A stretch of DNA of 55,490 bases from an uncultured Pelagibacteraceae bacterium (GCA_902622245.1 CACNPC010000003.1:1-55490), one strand, 5' to 3'; positions 46,077 to 53,778 are shown, counted from the first letter of the stretch. Made by a program: numbers and translations. Notes: generated by a model from the sequence alone, not told the origin.

Positions 46077-47020
46077 TGTCTTTAAATAAAGATCTGATTA
46101 ATAAACTTGTAAAAGTTACTTCAAGGGCTGCAATAAATTGTTATCAATTTCTTGGTAAGGGAAATAAAAAAATAGCTGACAAAGCAGCAACGGACTCAAT
46201 GAGAAATGATTTAAATAATTTAGAAATTAACGGAGAAGTAGTGATAGGTGAGGGTGAACTGGATGAAGCACCAATGCTATATATAGGTGAAAAACTGGGA
46301 AAAGGTAATGGGCCGAACTTGGATATAGCTGTTGATCCTCTTGAAGGAACAAATTTTGCTGCAAAAAATATTCCAGGGGCCATATCAGTGTTAGCAATTT
46401 CAGAAAAAGGAAATTTATTTAATGCACCAGAAACCTATATGAATAAAATTGCAGTAGGTAAAGATGTTCCATTTGATGCAACAGACTTAGATTATCCTAT
46501 AAAAAAAAATATTTCTAATATTGCAGAAGCCAAAAACAAAAATATTAATGAATTAACAGTATGCATGCTTGATAGACCAAGACATAAAGAGATTATAGAA
46601 GAATTAAAATCTTTAAAAGTAAAATTAAAATTAATTTCAGATGGTGATATTTGTGGAGCTCTCTTGGTTACTAATAATAAGTATAATATAGACTTATTTT
46701 TAGGGATTGGAGGAGGTCCCGAAGGAGTAATCTCTGCAGCAGCTTTGGATGCTTATGGTTGTAAATTTCAGGGAAGATTTTTATTTAAAACTGATCAAGA
46801 TATAGCTAGAGCAAAAAAAATGGGAATATCTGACCTAAATAAAAAATATGAATTAAATGAAATAGTTAAAGGAGATAGTATTTTTTGTGCGACAGGTATT
46901 ACCAGTACTGAAATGTTGTCAGCTATAAAAAAAGAAAATACAAAATTTATTACAGAAACTCTTGTCACACACAAAGAATCTACAATAGAAATTATAAAAA
47001 GTGAGGAAGCTATAGCTTGA
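46076..47020 (+). CDS. glpX: Class II fructose-1,6-bisphosphatase (GlpX)
   Basis: A gluconeogenic phosphatase, 314 residues. The metal-binding stretches are GEVVIGEGELDEAPMLYIGE (about 54-73) and DIAVDPLEGTNFAA (about 82-95), in the Li+-sensitive phosphatase fold. GGGPEGVISAAAL (about 214-226) is a family mark. It follows the SbmA-like gene with one base of overlap and is 35 bases before tRNA-Glu. Confidence 0.94.
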   Translation: MSLNKDLINKLVKVTSRAAINCYQFLGKGNKKIADKAATDSMRNDLNNLEINGEVVIGEGELDEAPMLYIGEKLGKGNGPNLDIAVDPLEGTNFAAKNIPGAISVLAISEKGNLFNAPETYMNKIAVGKDVPFDATDLDYPIKKNISNIAEAKNKNINELTVCMLDRPRHKEIIEELKSLKVKLKLISDGDICGALLVTNNKYNIDLFLGIGGGPEGVISAAALDAYGCKFQGRFLFKTDQDIARAKKMGISDLNKKYELNEIVKGDSIFCATGITSTEMLSAIKKENTKFITETLVTHKESTIEIIKSEEAIA

Positions 47021-47055
47021 TTATTTTTAATAATTGCAATAGAAACTCCATCTCT

Positions 47056-47130
47056 GGTCCCTTCGTCTATCGGTTAGGACACATGGTTTTCATCCATGAA
47101 AGAGGGGTTCGATTCCCCTAGGGACCGCCA
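47056..47130 (+). tRNA. tRNA-Glu (UUC)
   Basis: A 75-base cloverleaf. Acceptor GGTCCCT pairs with AGGGACC; the anticodon loop is TTTTCAT with anticodon TTC; the T arm is GGGG-TTCGATT-CCCC. Discriminator G and encoded CCA (47128-47130). The next ATG is only 2 bases downstream. Confidence 0.97.
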
Positions 47131-47132
47131 TA

Positions 47133-47387
47133 ATGAAATATTTTGTTTATTTAATCATATCTAAAAATAAACAGAAATATCTTAGCTACGTTGGGTATAC
47201 TAACAATTTAAAAAAAAGATTGGCCAAACATAACGCATCTAAAGGAGCGAAATTTACTAGAGGTAGAAAGTGGATATTGGCCTATAGTGTAAGTTATGAT
47301 TCAAAATCTAAAGCTATGAGAGAAGAATATAAACTGAAAAAAAACTACAAGCTTAGAAATAAAATAAAATCTAATTTTTATAAATGA
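47133..47387 (+). CDS. GIY-YIG domain protein (UPF0213 type)
   Basis: An 84-residue single-domain GIY-YIG protein. The nuclease motif appears as FVYLII...LSYVGYTNN (about 3-25), the catalytic Arg is in NLKKRLAKHN, and the conserved Glu is in MREEYKLKK. The segment KGAKFTRGRKW is typical of the small stand-alone UrvC-like group (UPF0213). Cellular role unknown; a DNA-repair link is often suggested. Overlaps the glycosyltransferase gene by 4 bases. Confidence 0.88.
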   Translation: MKYFVYLIISKNKQKYLSYVGYTNNLKKRLAKHNASKGAKFTRGRKWILAYSVSYDSKSKAMREEYKLKKNYKLRNKIKSNFYK

Positions 47388-48421
47388 AAATCTCAATTCT
47401 ACTTCCATATAAAGAAGATTTTACACCTGATTACGCTGGTGCAGTTTCACTTTTTTTAAATGATACGATCAAACTAAGTAAATATAAAAAAAATATACAA
47501 GTATTTGGAAATACTTCATTTAAAAAAAAATTATTAAAAAATTATACTAATCTAAAATTTAAAAAATTTTTTTTTAGAAGCAGTAGTAGTGCTTATGTAA
47601 AAAAATTTCTAGAAGTAGAAAACATAAAAAAATCAAATTTAATTGAAATTCATAATAGGCCCGAATATATAGACTCTATTTATAAGAAAAATAAAAATAT
47701 TGTTTTATACTTCCACAATAATCCACTTGAAATGAAATTGGCAAAAACTGTAAATGAAAGAATTAATTTATACAATAAAACGAAAAAAATAATTTTTAAT
47801 AGTAATTGGACTTTGAAACAATTTACTAAAGGTTTAAATAAAAAATATATTACAAACAAACTTGAGGTTATTAGTCAATCAACTAGTAAAAAAATAATTA
47901 ATTTCAAAAATAAAAAAAAAATAGTTTTATTTGTTGGTAGATTAAATATTTCAAAAGGTTACGATATATTTGGAGAAGCAATTATTAATGTTCTAAATAA
48001 TTACCCAGATTGGAAAGCTATTGTTATTGGTGATGAACCAAGAGAGAAGCATGTTTTTAGACACAGAAATTTGAAAATTTTAGGTTTTAAAAATAATACT
48101 ATAGTTACAAAATGGTTTATTAGGTCAGATATTTCTGTTGTTTGTCCTAGAAAGAGTGAACCCTTTGGTAGAACAGCTCTTGAAGCATCAAGTGCCGGAT
48201 GTGCTTTAATTATAACAGATAAAGGCGGTCTCAGGGAGGCATCTCCAAAAGCCATGAAATTAAAGACATTAACAACTAAGAATGTCGAAAAATCTATAAA
48301 AAAACTAATTAGAAATGTGTCTTTCAGAAAGTCATTACAAAAAAGGATATATAAGCATTTTTACTTAACTAATAATTATATTTCAAAAAAAATTGATAGA
48401 TACAGAGATAAGCTAATTTAA
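47384..48421 (+). CDS. Glycosyltransferase family 4 protein
   Basis: A 345-residue GT-B fold sugar transferase. The C-terminal half has the donor-binding marks VGRLNISKGYDIF (about 184-196) and CPRKSEPFGRTALEASSAG (about 253-271), which contains the EPFGxxxLEA (EX7E-type) catalytic motif, and ITDKGGLREA. The N-terminal acceptor domain begins MKISILLPYKEDFTPDYAGA. It probably acts in envelope or LPS sugar assembly; the exact sugar is unknown. Starts on the stop of the GIY-YIG gene. Confidence 0.87.
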   Translation: MKISILLPYKEDFTPDYAGAVSLFLNDTIKLSKYKKNIQVFGNTSFKKKLLKNYTNLKFKKFFFRSSSSAYVKKFLEVENIKKSNLIEIHNRPEYIDSIYKKNKNIVLYFHNNPLEMKLAKTVNERINLYNKTKKIIFNSNWTLKQFTKGLNKKYITNKLEVISQSTSKKIINFKNKKKIVLFVGRLNISKGYDIFGEAIINVLNNYPDWKAIVIGDEPREKHVFRHRNLKILGFKNNTIVTKWFIRSDISVVCPRKSEPFGRTALEASSAGCALIITDKGGLREASPKAMKLKTLTTKNVEKSIKKLIRNVSFRKSLQKRIYKHFYLTNNYISKKIDRYRDKLI

Positions 48422-48426
48422 TATTA

Positions 48427-49380
48427 TTATATTTTAATTTTATTTAATGCATTATTTTTAAATAAATTTGCATCTCTAATATATCTTCTAACCATTTGAG
48501 TTGTTTTATGACCTGTCATAGCCATTATGCTTCTCTCATCAGCGCCTGAATCAGCAGCTACTGTTGCAAAACCAGATCTTAAACTATGACCTGCAAAATT
48601 TTTGTTTTCGATACCTGCTACATTTAAATAGTGTTTCATTAATAAAACTACAGTTTGGTCCGTTAATCTTTTATCTGTTAATGATAAACCTTTAGAAAAT
48701 CTTCTAAAAATAGGTCCAGACTTAATTTTCGAAATTTCTAACCATTTTTTTAGATTTGTAACAGGACAGTAAATTTCATTATCAAAGTAGGGTAGTCCTT
48801 TAGTCATTCCTTCTCCGAATTGATCAGTTTTTGATCTTTTAATAGTTATTTTTAGACCCTCAGGAACAAATTCTAAATCCTCATGATCAATTGAAATCAG
48901 TTCGGTTCTTCTAAAACCACCTCCAAAGCCAATTAAGATTAACGATTTATCTCTAAGTTTTTTTATTTCCTCAGTTTTTTGTTCATTTATTACATTAATA
49001 ATTGATTTTAAATGATTGATTAATATAGGTTTTTTACCTTTCTGAATGCTGCCTTTAACCCTTCTTATTCCCATAAAATTTTCAACTATGATTGGATGTT
49101 TAGTGTCTAGATAATGCCCTTTCAGCTTATGAACCATACTTATCGAAACCAATCTTCTTCTTAAAGTGCTTATTTTTGAGTTTTTAGAGAGATGGGTAAG
49201 GTATAAGGAAACTATTTTTGGTTCTGTTGGCAATGCATTTAATCCATGTTTTGTACAAAAAGCACCGAAGTCTTTAAAGTCAGATTTATATGCTCTTAAA
49301 GTATTATCTGCCTTTGAGCTTTTAAGGTTATTTATGGTAGCTTCATGAAGAGATTTTAGATCTGTTGTCAGTTTATTCAT
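48427..49380 (-). CDS. Tyrosine recombinase/integrase
   Basis: A 317-residue site-specific recombinase. The N-terminal core-binding domain spans about 10-115, the catalytic domain about 120-317. The catalytic set is complete: Arg157 (GFRRTEL), Lys184 (RSKTD), His265-x-x-Arg268 (GHSLRSG), His291 (TGHK) and the nucleophile Tyr300 (RRYIR). It resembles stand-alone phage/plasmid-type integrases more than XerC/XerD. No excisionase, phage or plasmid gene is adjacent, and no attachment-site repeat was seen. Divergent from a 68-residue membrane protein. The best mark of an accessory islet here. Confidence 0.92.
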   Translation of the reverse strand: MNKLTTDLKSLHEATINNLKSSKADNTLRAYKSDFKDFGAFCTKHGLNALPTEPKIVSLYLTHLSKNSKISTLRRRLVSISMVHKLKGHYLDTKHPIIVENFMGIRRVKGSIQKGKKPILINHLKSIINVINEQKTEEIKKLRDKSLILIGFGGGFRRTELISIDHEDLEFVPEGLKITIKRSKTDQFGEGMTKGLPYFDNEIYCPVTNLKKWLEISKIKSGPIFRRFSKGLSLTDKRLTDQTVVLLMKHYLNVAGIENKNFAGHSLRSGFATVAADSGADERSIMAMTGHKTTQMVRRYIRDANLFKNNALNKIKI

Positions 49381-49391
49381 ATAATTATTAT

Positions 49392-49410
49392 TGATAACAA
49401 TTAATTATCA
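49392..49410. promoter_or_regulatory. Inverted repeat in the integrase/small-protein divergent promoter
   Basis: TGATAA (49392-49397) and TTATCA (49405-49410) face each other across 7 bases in the 55-base gap between the integrase and the 68-residue gene. Placement fits an operator controlling both directions. Short AT-rich repeats are frequent by chance here. Confidence 0.3.
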
Positions 49411-49435
49411 TTAGTAATATATCAAGTGATTTTAA

Positions 49436-49642
49436 ATGTCAAATGAAATAAAACAAACACTAATGACTTTAGATGGAGAAATTCCTACAAGCTATTTTTT
49501 AATAATATCTATAGGTTTAACTATACTGAGTTATCTGGTTTACAAAAAAAATGGAAAATCTTTAGAAGTATACTTCTTATCTATTCTAACAATAATTTTC
49601 TATTTTTCCTATTTTATTCTTATTTTTGTTGGACCTAGATAG
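49436..49642 (+). CDS. Small two-helix membrane protein next to the integrase
   Basis: A 68-residue protein, not recognised. A polar N-terminus (MSNEIKQTLMTLDGEIP) precedes two hydrophobic helices (about 20-36 and 45-65) separated by a short basic KKNGKS loop; the end is VGPR. It is divergent from the integrase and lies just upstream of the structured RNA candidate, so it belongs to the same islet. No ribosome site is obvious. Possible roles are open. Confidence 0.55.
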   Translation: MSNEIKQTLMTLDGEIPTSYFLIISIGLTILSYLVYKKNGKSLEVYFLSILTIIFYFSYFILIFVGPR

Positions 49643-49703
49643 TTTATTAACGCTATCCACAGCTGTTAAAAACCGTTAATTATCAACTATAAAGTGATAC
49701 TAA

Positions 49704-49709
49704 TATAAT
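49704..49709 (+). promoter_or_regulatory. Candidate -10 box for the structured RNA
   Basis: A consensus TATAAT lies about 10 bases upstream of the likely RNA start near 49716. The -35 region (about 49681-49686, TATCAA) is weak. The only good promoter-like hexamer between the small membrane gene and the RNA. Confidence 0.4.
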
Positions 49710-49715
49710 TTGCAC

Positions 49716-49920
49716 TGTGATATTGTCATAAATGAATTAAGAGGCAACTCTTAACTGACCATCTGGGGAAAAATCGAGAGATTCAAGCCCAGAGGGCAGA
49801 AAACCACGCAGAGTAGCGCTAAAATTGCGGGGTGGAAGGCATGGCGGTAGCGCATACAACGACGTGCCAAAAAACTACTGATCTTTGTACCTGAAAAGGT
49901 GCAGAGATACAGGGTTTTTT
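49716..49920 (+). ncRNA. Candidate structured RNA of unrecognised family
   Basis: About 205 bases with no credible reading frame and much higher GC than the surroundings: 63 of 120 bases at 49741-49860 are G or C by hand count. The plus strand folds well. Hairpin 1 (49737-49743 with 49748-49754) has a GCAA tetraloop. Hairpin 2 nests CTG.CC/GG.CAG (49755-49760, 49794-49799), CTGGG/CCCAG (49763-49767, 49788-49792) and AATC-GAGA-GATT (49772-49783). Hairpin 3 pairs 49804-49810 with about 49826-49835. Hairpin 4 pairs 49838-49843 with 49863-49868. A terminator hairpin with GAAA loop closes it. I looked for marks of tmRNA, RNase P, SRP, 6S and common riboswitches and found none. Start is inferred from the TATAAT box. 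Confidence 0.65.
49878..49920 (+). terminator. Rho-independent terminator of the structured RNA, just before ogt
   Basis: Bases 49878-49892 pair with 49897-49912 (15 pairs, three of them G-T or T-G type at most, one bulged A at 49909) around a GAAA tetraloop, then TTTTTT at 49915-49920. The U-run ends 6 bases before the ATG of ogt. Confidence 0.85.
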
Positions 49921-49926
49921 CTTTAT

Positions 49927-50202
49927 ATGATCTTTAAAGGTACGAAATTTCAAATTAAAGTCTGGAAATACTTAAAGACTATTAAAAAAGGTAGTGTTTT
50001 AAGCTATTCTGACGTCGCTAGGGGTATTAAAAGGCCTCGAGCTGTTAGAGCTGTAGCTAATGCTATTGGAAAAAACCCATATGCTCCTAAAATACCTTGC
50101 CATAGAGTAATCAGGTCTGATGGATCTCTAGGAGGATATTCTGGAAAAGGTGGTATAAAAACCAAGAAAAAACTGCTCAAATCCGAAGGAATTTTGCTCT
50201 AA
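49927..50202 (+). CDS. ogt: Minimal methylated-DNA-protein cysteine methyltransferase
   Basis: The DNA-binding C-terminal domain of O6-alkylguanine repair proteins. The 91 residues begin FKGTKFQIKVWKYLKTI, then SYSDVARGI with helix-turn-helix RAVRAVANAIGKNP, and the alkyl-accepting Cys58 in IPCHRVI. The N-terminal domain of typical Ogt (150-180 residues) is missing. Because the Cys is present it is not an alkyltransferase-like protein. An upstream TTG (49885) lies inside the terminator hairpin and is rejected; ATG 49927 fits the domain start. It begins 6 bases after a terminator. Confidence 0.85.
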   Translation: MIFKGTKFQIKVWKYLKTIKKGSVLSYSDVARGIKRPRAVRAVANAIGKNPYAPKIPCHRVIRSDGSLGGYSGKGGIKTKKKLLKSEGILL

Positions 50203-50731
50203 AAGCTAGCAATACCAACATTTTTTTTAAATTTAACAACATTTAGTAATATAATTTTAAATTCCCCTATTAGTTGCAGCTTATAAATTGAAATCTCTAA
50301 ATTAGCCCTATATTTGGGGCATTAAACGCTATATTCATAAATTGCATTACTTAGGTAATTATTAAGAAAAATATGATTTTTTTTGTATATTTATATCATT
50401 TAATATTAAGAAGTTCCCATAACAAATTAAAACTAAGTTTTGTTATTAATAGATTTATTTTAAAATTTCCTCAGAATTGTTGATTTTATTGAATTATTGC
50501 CCCCTATCTCATTATCCAATTTTATTGTCTATTTTTTTAATTCAAATTACTGCATATTTATTGATTATTTTTAATTAACAGTTTATTTAATTGAAAATTT
50601 TATGATTTTACTCCATTGTTTTTATATTTTATATAAATAAATCTTTTATTAAGAAACTATTAAAATATAATAAATACAATAGTTTAAAAATATTAATTAA
50701 AGTATTATATTAATATATAGTACAGATAAAT
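50203..50731. other. Gene-free AT-rich stretch of about 530 bases
   Basis: No credible coding frame; the longest ATG frame noticed (50373-50483, 36 codons) has no protein-like character. Two inverted repeats are visible: 50419-50426 with 50439-50446 (8 bp, ATAACAAA/TTTGTTAT) and 50654-50661 with 50678-50685 (8 bp, AAACTATT/AATAGTTT). The second lies near the 3' end of the leftward transporter gene but has no clear U-run. This is a long empty stretch for so compact a genome; it may be a decayed end of the islet. Confidence 0.6.
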
Positions 50732-51580
50732 TTACTTATATTTATTATAATATTCTCTCTTAAAAATATATAATCCTGACGAAACAATTATGAAAAGACC
50801 AATAAAAGTATATTTATCAGGAAAATCAGAAAAAACATAATACCCTAAAATAAGGTTATTAATTATCTCGAAATAACCAAATGGTGCTAATTTTGAAGCA
50901 TCAGCGTAACGAAGAGACAAAATGATTAATATATGGCCCAAACAGGCAAATATAGCCATCAGAGCCATCCAAGACCATTGAATTGGAGAGGGATTAATCC
51001 AAACAATAGGAACAAAAAAAGATGCGATAATGGCCCCTACTAAGCCTGTAATCAGCAATGTGAGTAAAGGACTATCTGTTGAATGCAATTTTCGAGTTAT
51101 TATTAGATAAAACCCGTAAAAACAGCCTGTTCCAACAGCTGCTAAACTAGCAAAATTAATCTCTATAATTCCAGGTCTTATAACAACTAAAATACCAAAA
51201 AAACCGACTAATACAGCAGTCCACCGTCTATATCCGACTTTTTCTTTAAGTAAAAATGGAGAAAGAGCAGTTGTGACCAATGGAGCAACGAATGCCAATG
51301 TTAACGCTTTTGCCATTGAGATTACAGAAATGGAGTAAAAAAAACATATATTTGCAAAAAATAAAGACAAACCTCTAATTATTTGTAATTTGATATTTTG
51401 AGAAAACTTCAATTGCTCCCTATAAAATAAAAACATAAAAAAAGTTGTGAATACAACTGTAAAAAAATATCTAGCCCACGTTATTTGAAAAAAAGATAAA
51501 TCTGAAGATAAGTATTTAGCAATGGCATCCATAAAGGGCAAAACCATCCATGCGGATAAATTTAAAAATATTGCTCTCAT
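50732..51580 (-). CDS. EamA/DMT family transporter
   Basis: A 282-residue permease with ten helices in two EamA repeats. Typical segments are ITWARYFFTVVF, RGLSLFFANICFFYSISVIS, GFFGILVVIRPG and ILSLRYADASKLAPFGYFE. The group includes exporters of amino acids, S-adenosylmethionine or drugs; the substrate is not predictable. It directly follows the AEC gene with no gap, so it ends the leftward rpsI-side run. Confidence 0.88.
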   Translation of the reverse strand: MRAIFLNLSAWMVLPFMDAIAKYLSSDLSFFQITWARYFFTVVFTTFFMFLFYREQLKFSQNIKLQIIRGLSLFFANICFFYSISVISMAKALTLAFVAPLVTTALSPFLLKEKVGYRRWTAVLVGFFGILVVIRPGIIEINFASLAAVGTGCFYGFYLIITRKLHSTDSPLLTLLITGLVGAIIASFFVPIVWINPSPIQWSWMALMAIFACLGHILIILSLRYADASKLAPFGYFEIINNLILGYYVFSDFPDKYTFIGLFIIVSSGLYIFKREYYNKYK

Positions 51581-52480
51581 TTAAGCAAAGTATTTAAGAG
51601 CGATAAATACTGTTATTGGCACTGTAACCAATGACATTAAAGTAGAAACAACAATTGTGCTGGAAATATTATCTACATTTTTTTTTGGTGAATACATTGA
51701 AGCAACCAAATAACATAATATCGCACTAGGCATAGAGGATTGAATTAGTAAAACTCCAGCTGCAAAACCAGATAAATTAAAAAATTTTATAATAAAAAAA
51801 CCTACAATAGGACCAAGGATTACCCTACCAATTGATGTTATAATTGAGTCTCTCAAAGAAAATACTTTCATTTGGGTTAAAGCAATACCTAAAGACATTA
51901 AAATCATTACAATCATTGCATAAGATAAAAGCATTGTTGTATTAATCACAAAAACTGGCATTTCTTTGCCATAGAATAAAAAGATAACGGTTAAAATAAT
52001 TGTATAGAAGGATGGACTTTTTGCGATTATTGAAAAATCAAATTTTCGTTTTGCAAGAAATATATTAGCAGTAAAATGTAAGAGTATTACCAAAGATGAT
52101 ATAGCTGCAGCTACACCCATTCCCAATTTACCGTATGCAAAAAGACATATTGGTATACCCATATTACCAGTATTAGGTAAAAAAAAAGTAGGTAATTCTC
52201 TAATATAATCTTTTTTCATAAGAATTAAAAAAACAAGACCAATTAACGCAAATGATGATAGTAATATTAATGCGTAAATAAAATATTCTGCAAATATATC
52301 AAAAGTAACACCTGTAGATGTAAGAGAAAAAATTACTAAAGCTGGAGTTCCAAAATTTCCTGCATAAGATGTTATAAACGAAGTATCGAAATTTGGATTT
52401 TTTTTCCCTAATAAAAAACCAATTCCGACAATAAAAAATACAGGGAATAGAACTTCAAAGAGCTTTAAATAAAGTTCCAT
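51581..52480 (-). CDS. AEC family (auxin efflux carrier-like) transporter
   Basis: A 299-residue membrane protein with ten helices. N-terminal VLFPVFFIVGIGFLLGKK, FGTPALVIFSLTSTG and NTGNMGIPICLFAYGKLG (the NxGNxGxP motif) mark the AEC family, with QSSMPSAILCYLVA in the second half. Bacterial members move malate, malonate or other organic acids; auxin is not implied. Its start shares one base with the stop of hom. Confidence 0.88.
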   Translation of the reverse strand: MELYLKLFEVLFPVFFIVGIGFLLGKKNPNFDTSFITSYAGNFGTPALVIFSLTSTGVTFDIFAEYFIYALILLSSFALIGLVFLILMKKDYIRELPTFFLPNTGNMGIPICLFAYGKLGMGVAAAISSLVILLHFTANIFLAKRKFDFSIIAKSPSFYTIILTVIFLFYGKEMPVFVINTTMLLSYAMIVMILMSLGIALTQMKVFSLRDSIITSIGRVILGPIVGFFIIKFFNLSGFAAGVLLIQSSMPSAILCYLVASMYSPKKNVDNISSTIVVSTLMSLVTVPITVFIALKYFA

Positions 52481-53778
52481 TAAAAAAGTCTTAATAATAC
52501 AGGGTTTTTAATAATATTTAAATTTGATTTAAAAGATTTAATACATTTCTGATAATCCTTTTCCAAAGATTTGTGAGTTATAATTACAATAGAAGCGGTT
52601 TTATTTTTATTATTTGGTATTTGTATTAATCTTTGAACGGATATTTTGTGTTTAGCAAATTTTTTTGTGATTTCAGATAGAACACCCGGTTTATCTTTAA
52701 CTTCAAGTCTAATATATAAAGCATTTGAATAATTATCAGTATTATATATTGAAGGAGATTTTCTTTTATTATCAGAAATCCCAAAAGGGTATTTGATATT
52801 TCCACGTAAAATTGACAAAAGATCAGACATTAAAGCAGATGATGTTGGACCTGGCCCAGCACCTTCTCCTTGCAAAACACTCTCCCCTACTGGATTACCT
52901 TCAATTATAACAGCATTCATAACACCATTAACATTTGCTATGTAAGTATTTTTTTTAATTAAACACGGATGAACTCTTTCAAATAATTTATCATTAACAA
53001 TTTCTGTTATTCCCAATAATTTAATTTTATAATTTAATTGATTTGCAATTTCTAAATCCTTGTATTCTATATTTTCAATACCCTCCATTAAACATTTTGA
53101 ATTTGATACTTTATTATTAAATGCTAAAGCAGAAAGAATTTTAACTTTAGCTAAAGCATCGTAACCATTTAAATCTAATTTTGGATTACCTGGTTCAGCA
53201 TAACCTAATAGTTGAGCTTTTTTTAATACAGTTGAAAATCCAGACTTAGTTTCTTCCATTTCAGATAATATATAATTACAAGTGCCATTTAATATTCCAT
53301 ATACTTTATTTATCTTATTGGTTGCCAGCCCTTCTTTAATTGTTCTTAATACAGGGATTCCACCTCCTACTGACGCTTCAAATTCTAAATTAACTTTATT
53401 TTTTTCAGCAAGTTTAGAAAGGTTATTACCGTGTTTAGAAATTAATGCCTTATTAGGAGTTACAACATGAATTTTATTTTTAAGTGCAAATTCTACAATT
53501 TTTTTAGATATACCATCAGATTGACCAATGGCTTCAATTAAAATATCAATTTTATTATTTTTAAAAATTTTAAAGGGATCTTTATAAAATATTTTCTTAT
53601 TAATTCTAAATTTTCTTTTTTTATTAATATTTTTAGCTGAAATTGCAGAAACAGAGATAATTTTTCCAGTTTTTTTTAGTATATCTTTTTTTTTTGTATT
53701 TAATTCATTATAGAGATAATTACCAATCTGCCCTAATCCAACAATTGCTATATTAAGCTTTTTAGTCATATCAATCAT
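52480..53778 (-). CDS. hom: Homoserine dehydrogenase
   Basis: Reduces aspartate semialdehyde to homoserine for threonine and methionine. The 432 residues have the Rossmann motif IVGLGQIGNYL (about 13-23), VVTPNKALIS with the Lys of the active site, EASVGGGIPVLRTIKEGL, GILNGTCNYIL, and a C-terminal ACT domain (about 352-425, KDKPGVLSEITKKFAKH) for threonine feedback. ATG 53778 overlaps the upstream lipoprotein gene by 8 bases; ATG 53769 is an alternative that avoids the overlap. Confidence 0.95.
   Translation of the reverse strand: MIDMTKKLNIAIVGLGQIGNYLYNELNTKKKDILKKTGKIISVSAISAKNINKKRKFRINKKIFYKDPFKIFKNNKIDILIEAIGQSDGISKKIVEFALKNKIHVVTPNKALISKHGNNLSKLAEKNKVNLEFEASVGGGIPVLRTIKEGLATNKINKVYGILNGTCNYILSEMEETKSGFSTVLKKAQLLGYAEPGNPKLDLNGYDALAKVKILSALAFNNKVSNSKCLMEGIENIEYKDLEIANQLNYKIKLLGITEIVNDKLFERVHPCLIKKNTYIANVNGVMNAVIIEGNPVGESVLQGEGAGPGPTSSALMSDLLSILRGNIKYPFGISDNKRKSPSIYNTDNYSNALYIRLEVKDKPGVLSEITKKFAKHKISVQRLIQIPNNKNKTASIVIITHKSLEKDYQKCIKSFKSNLNIIKNPVLLRLF

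Noticed and set aside
47056..47130. tRNA-Glu as the attachment site of the integrase
   Set aside because: No second copy of the tRNA 3' end was found between 48427 and 50731, and core-like genes intervene.
49653..49661. DnaA-box-like CTATCCACA, hinting at an origin
   Set aside because: A single 8/9 match with no cluster of boxes and no strand-bias change that I can see; TTATCCAAT near 50511 is weaker still.
49716..49920. Structured RNA as tmRNA, RNase P, SRP or 6S RNA
   Set aside because: No tag reading frame or T-loop, no GAGGAAAGTCC/ACAGAAA blocks, no SRP GGAAGG tip, no long 6S-type rod; a covariance search would settle it.
50373..50483. 36-codon ATG frame in the empty region
   Set aside because: AT-driven composition (Ile, Phe, Leu, Lys, Asn), no ribosome site, no recognisable feature.
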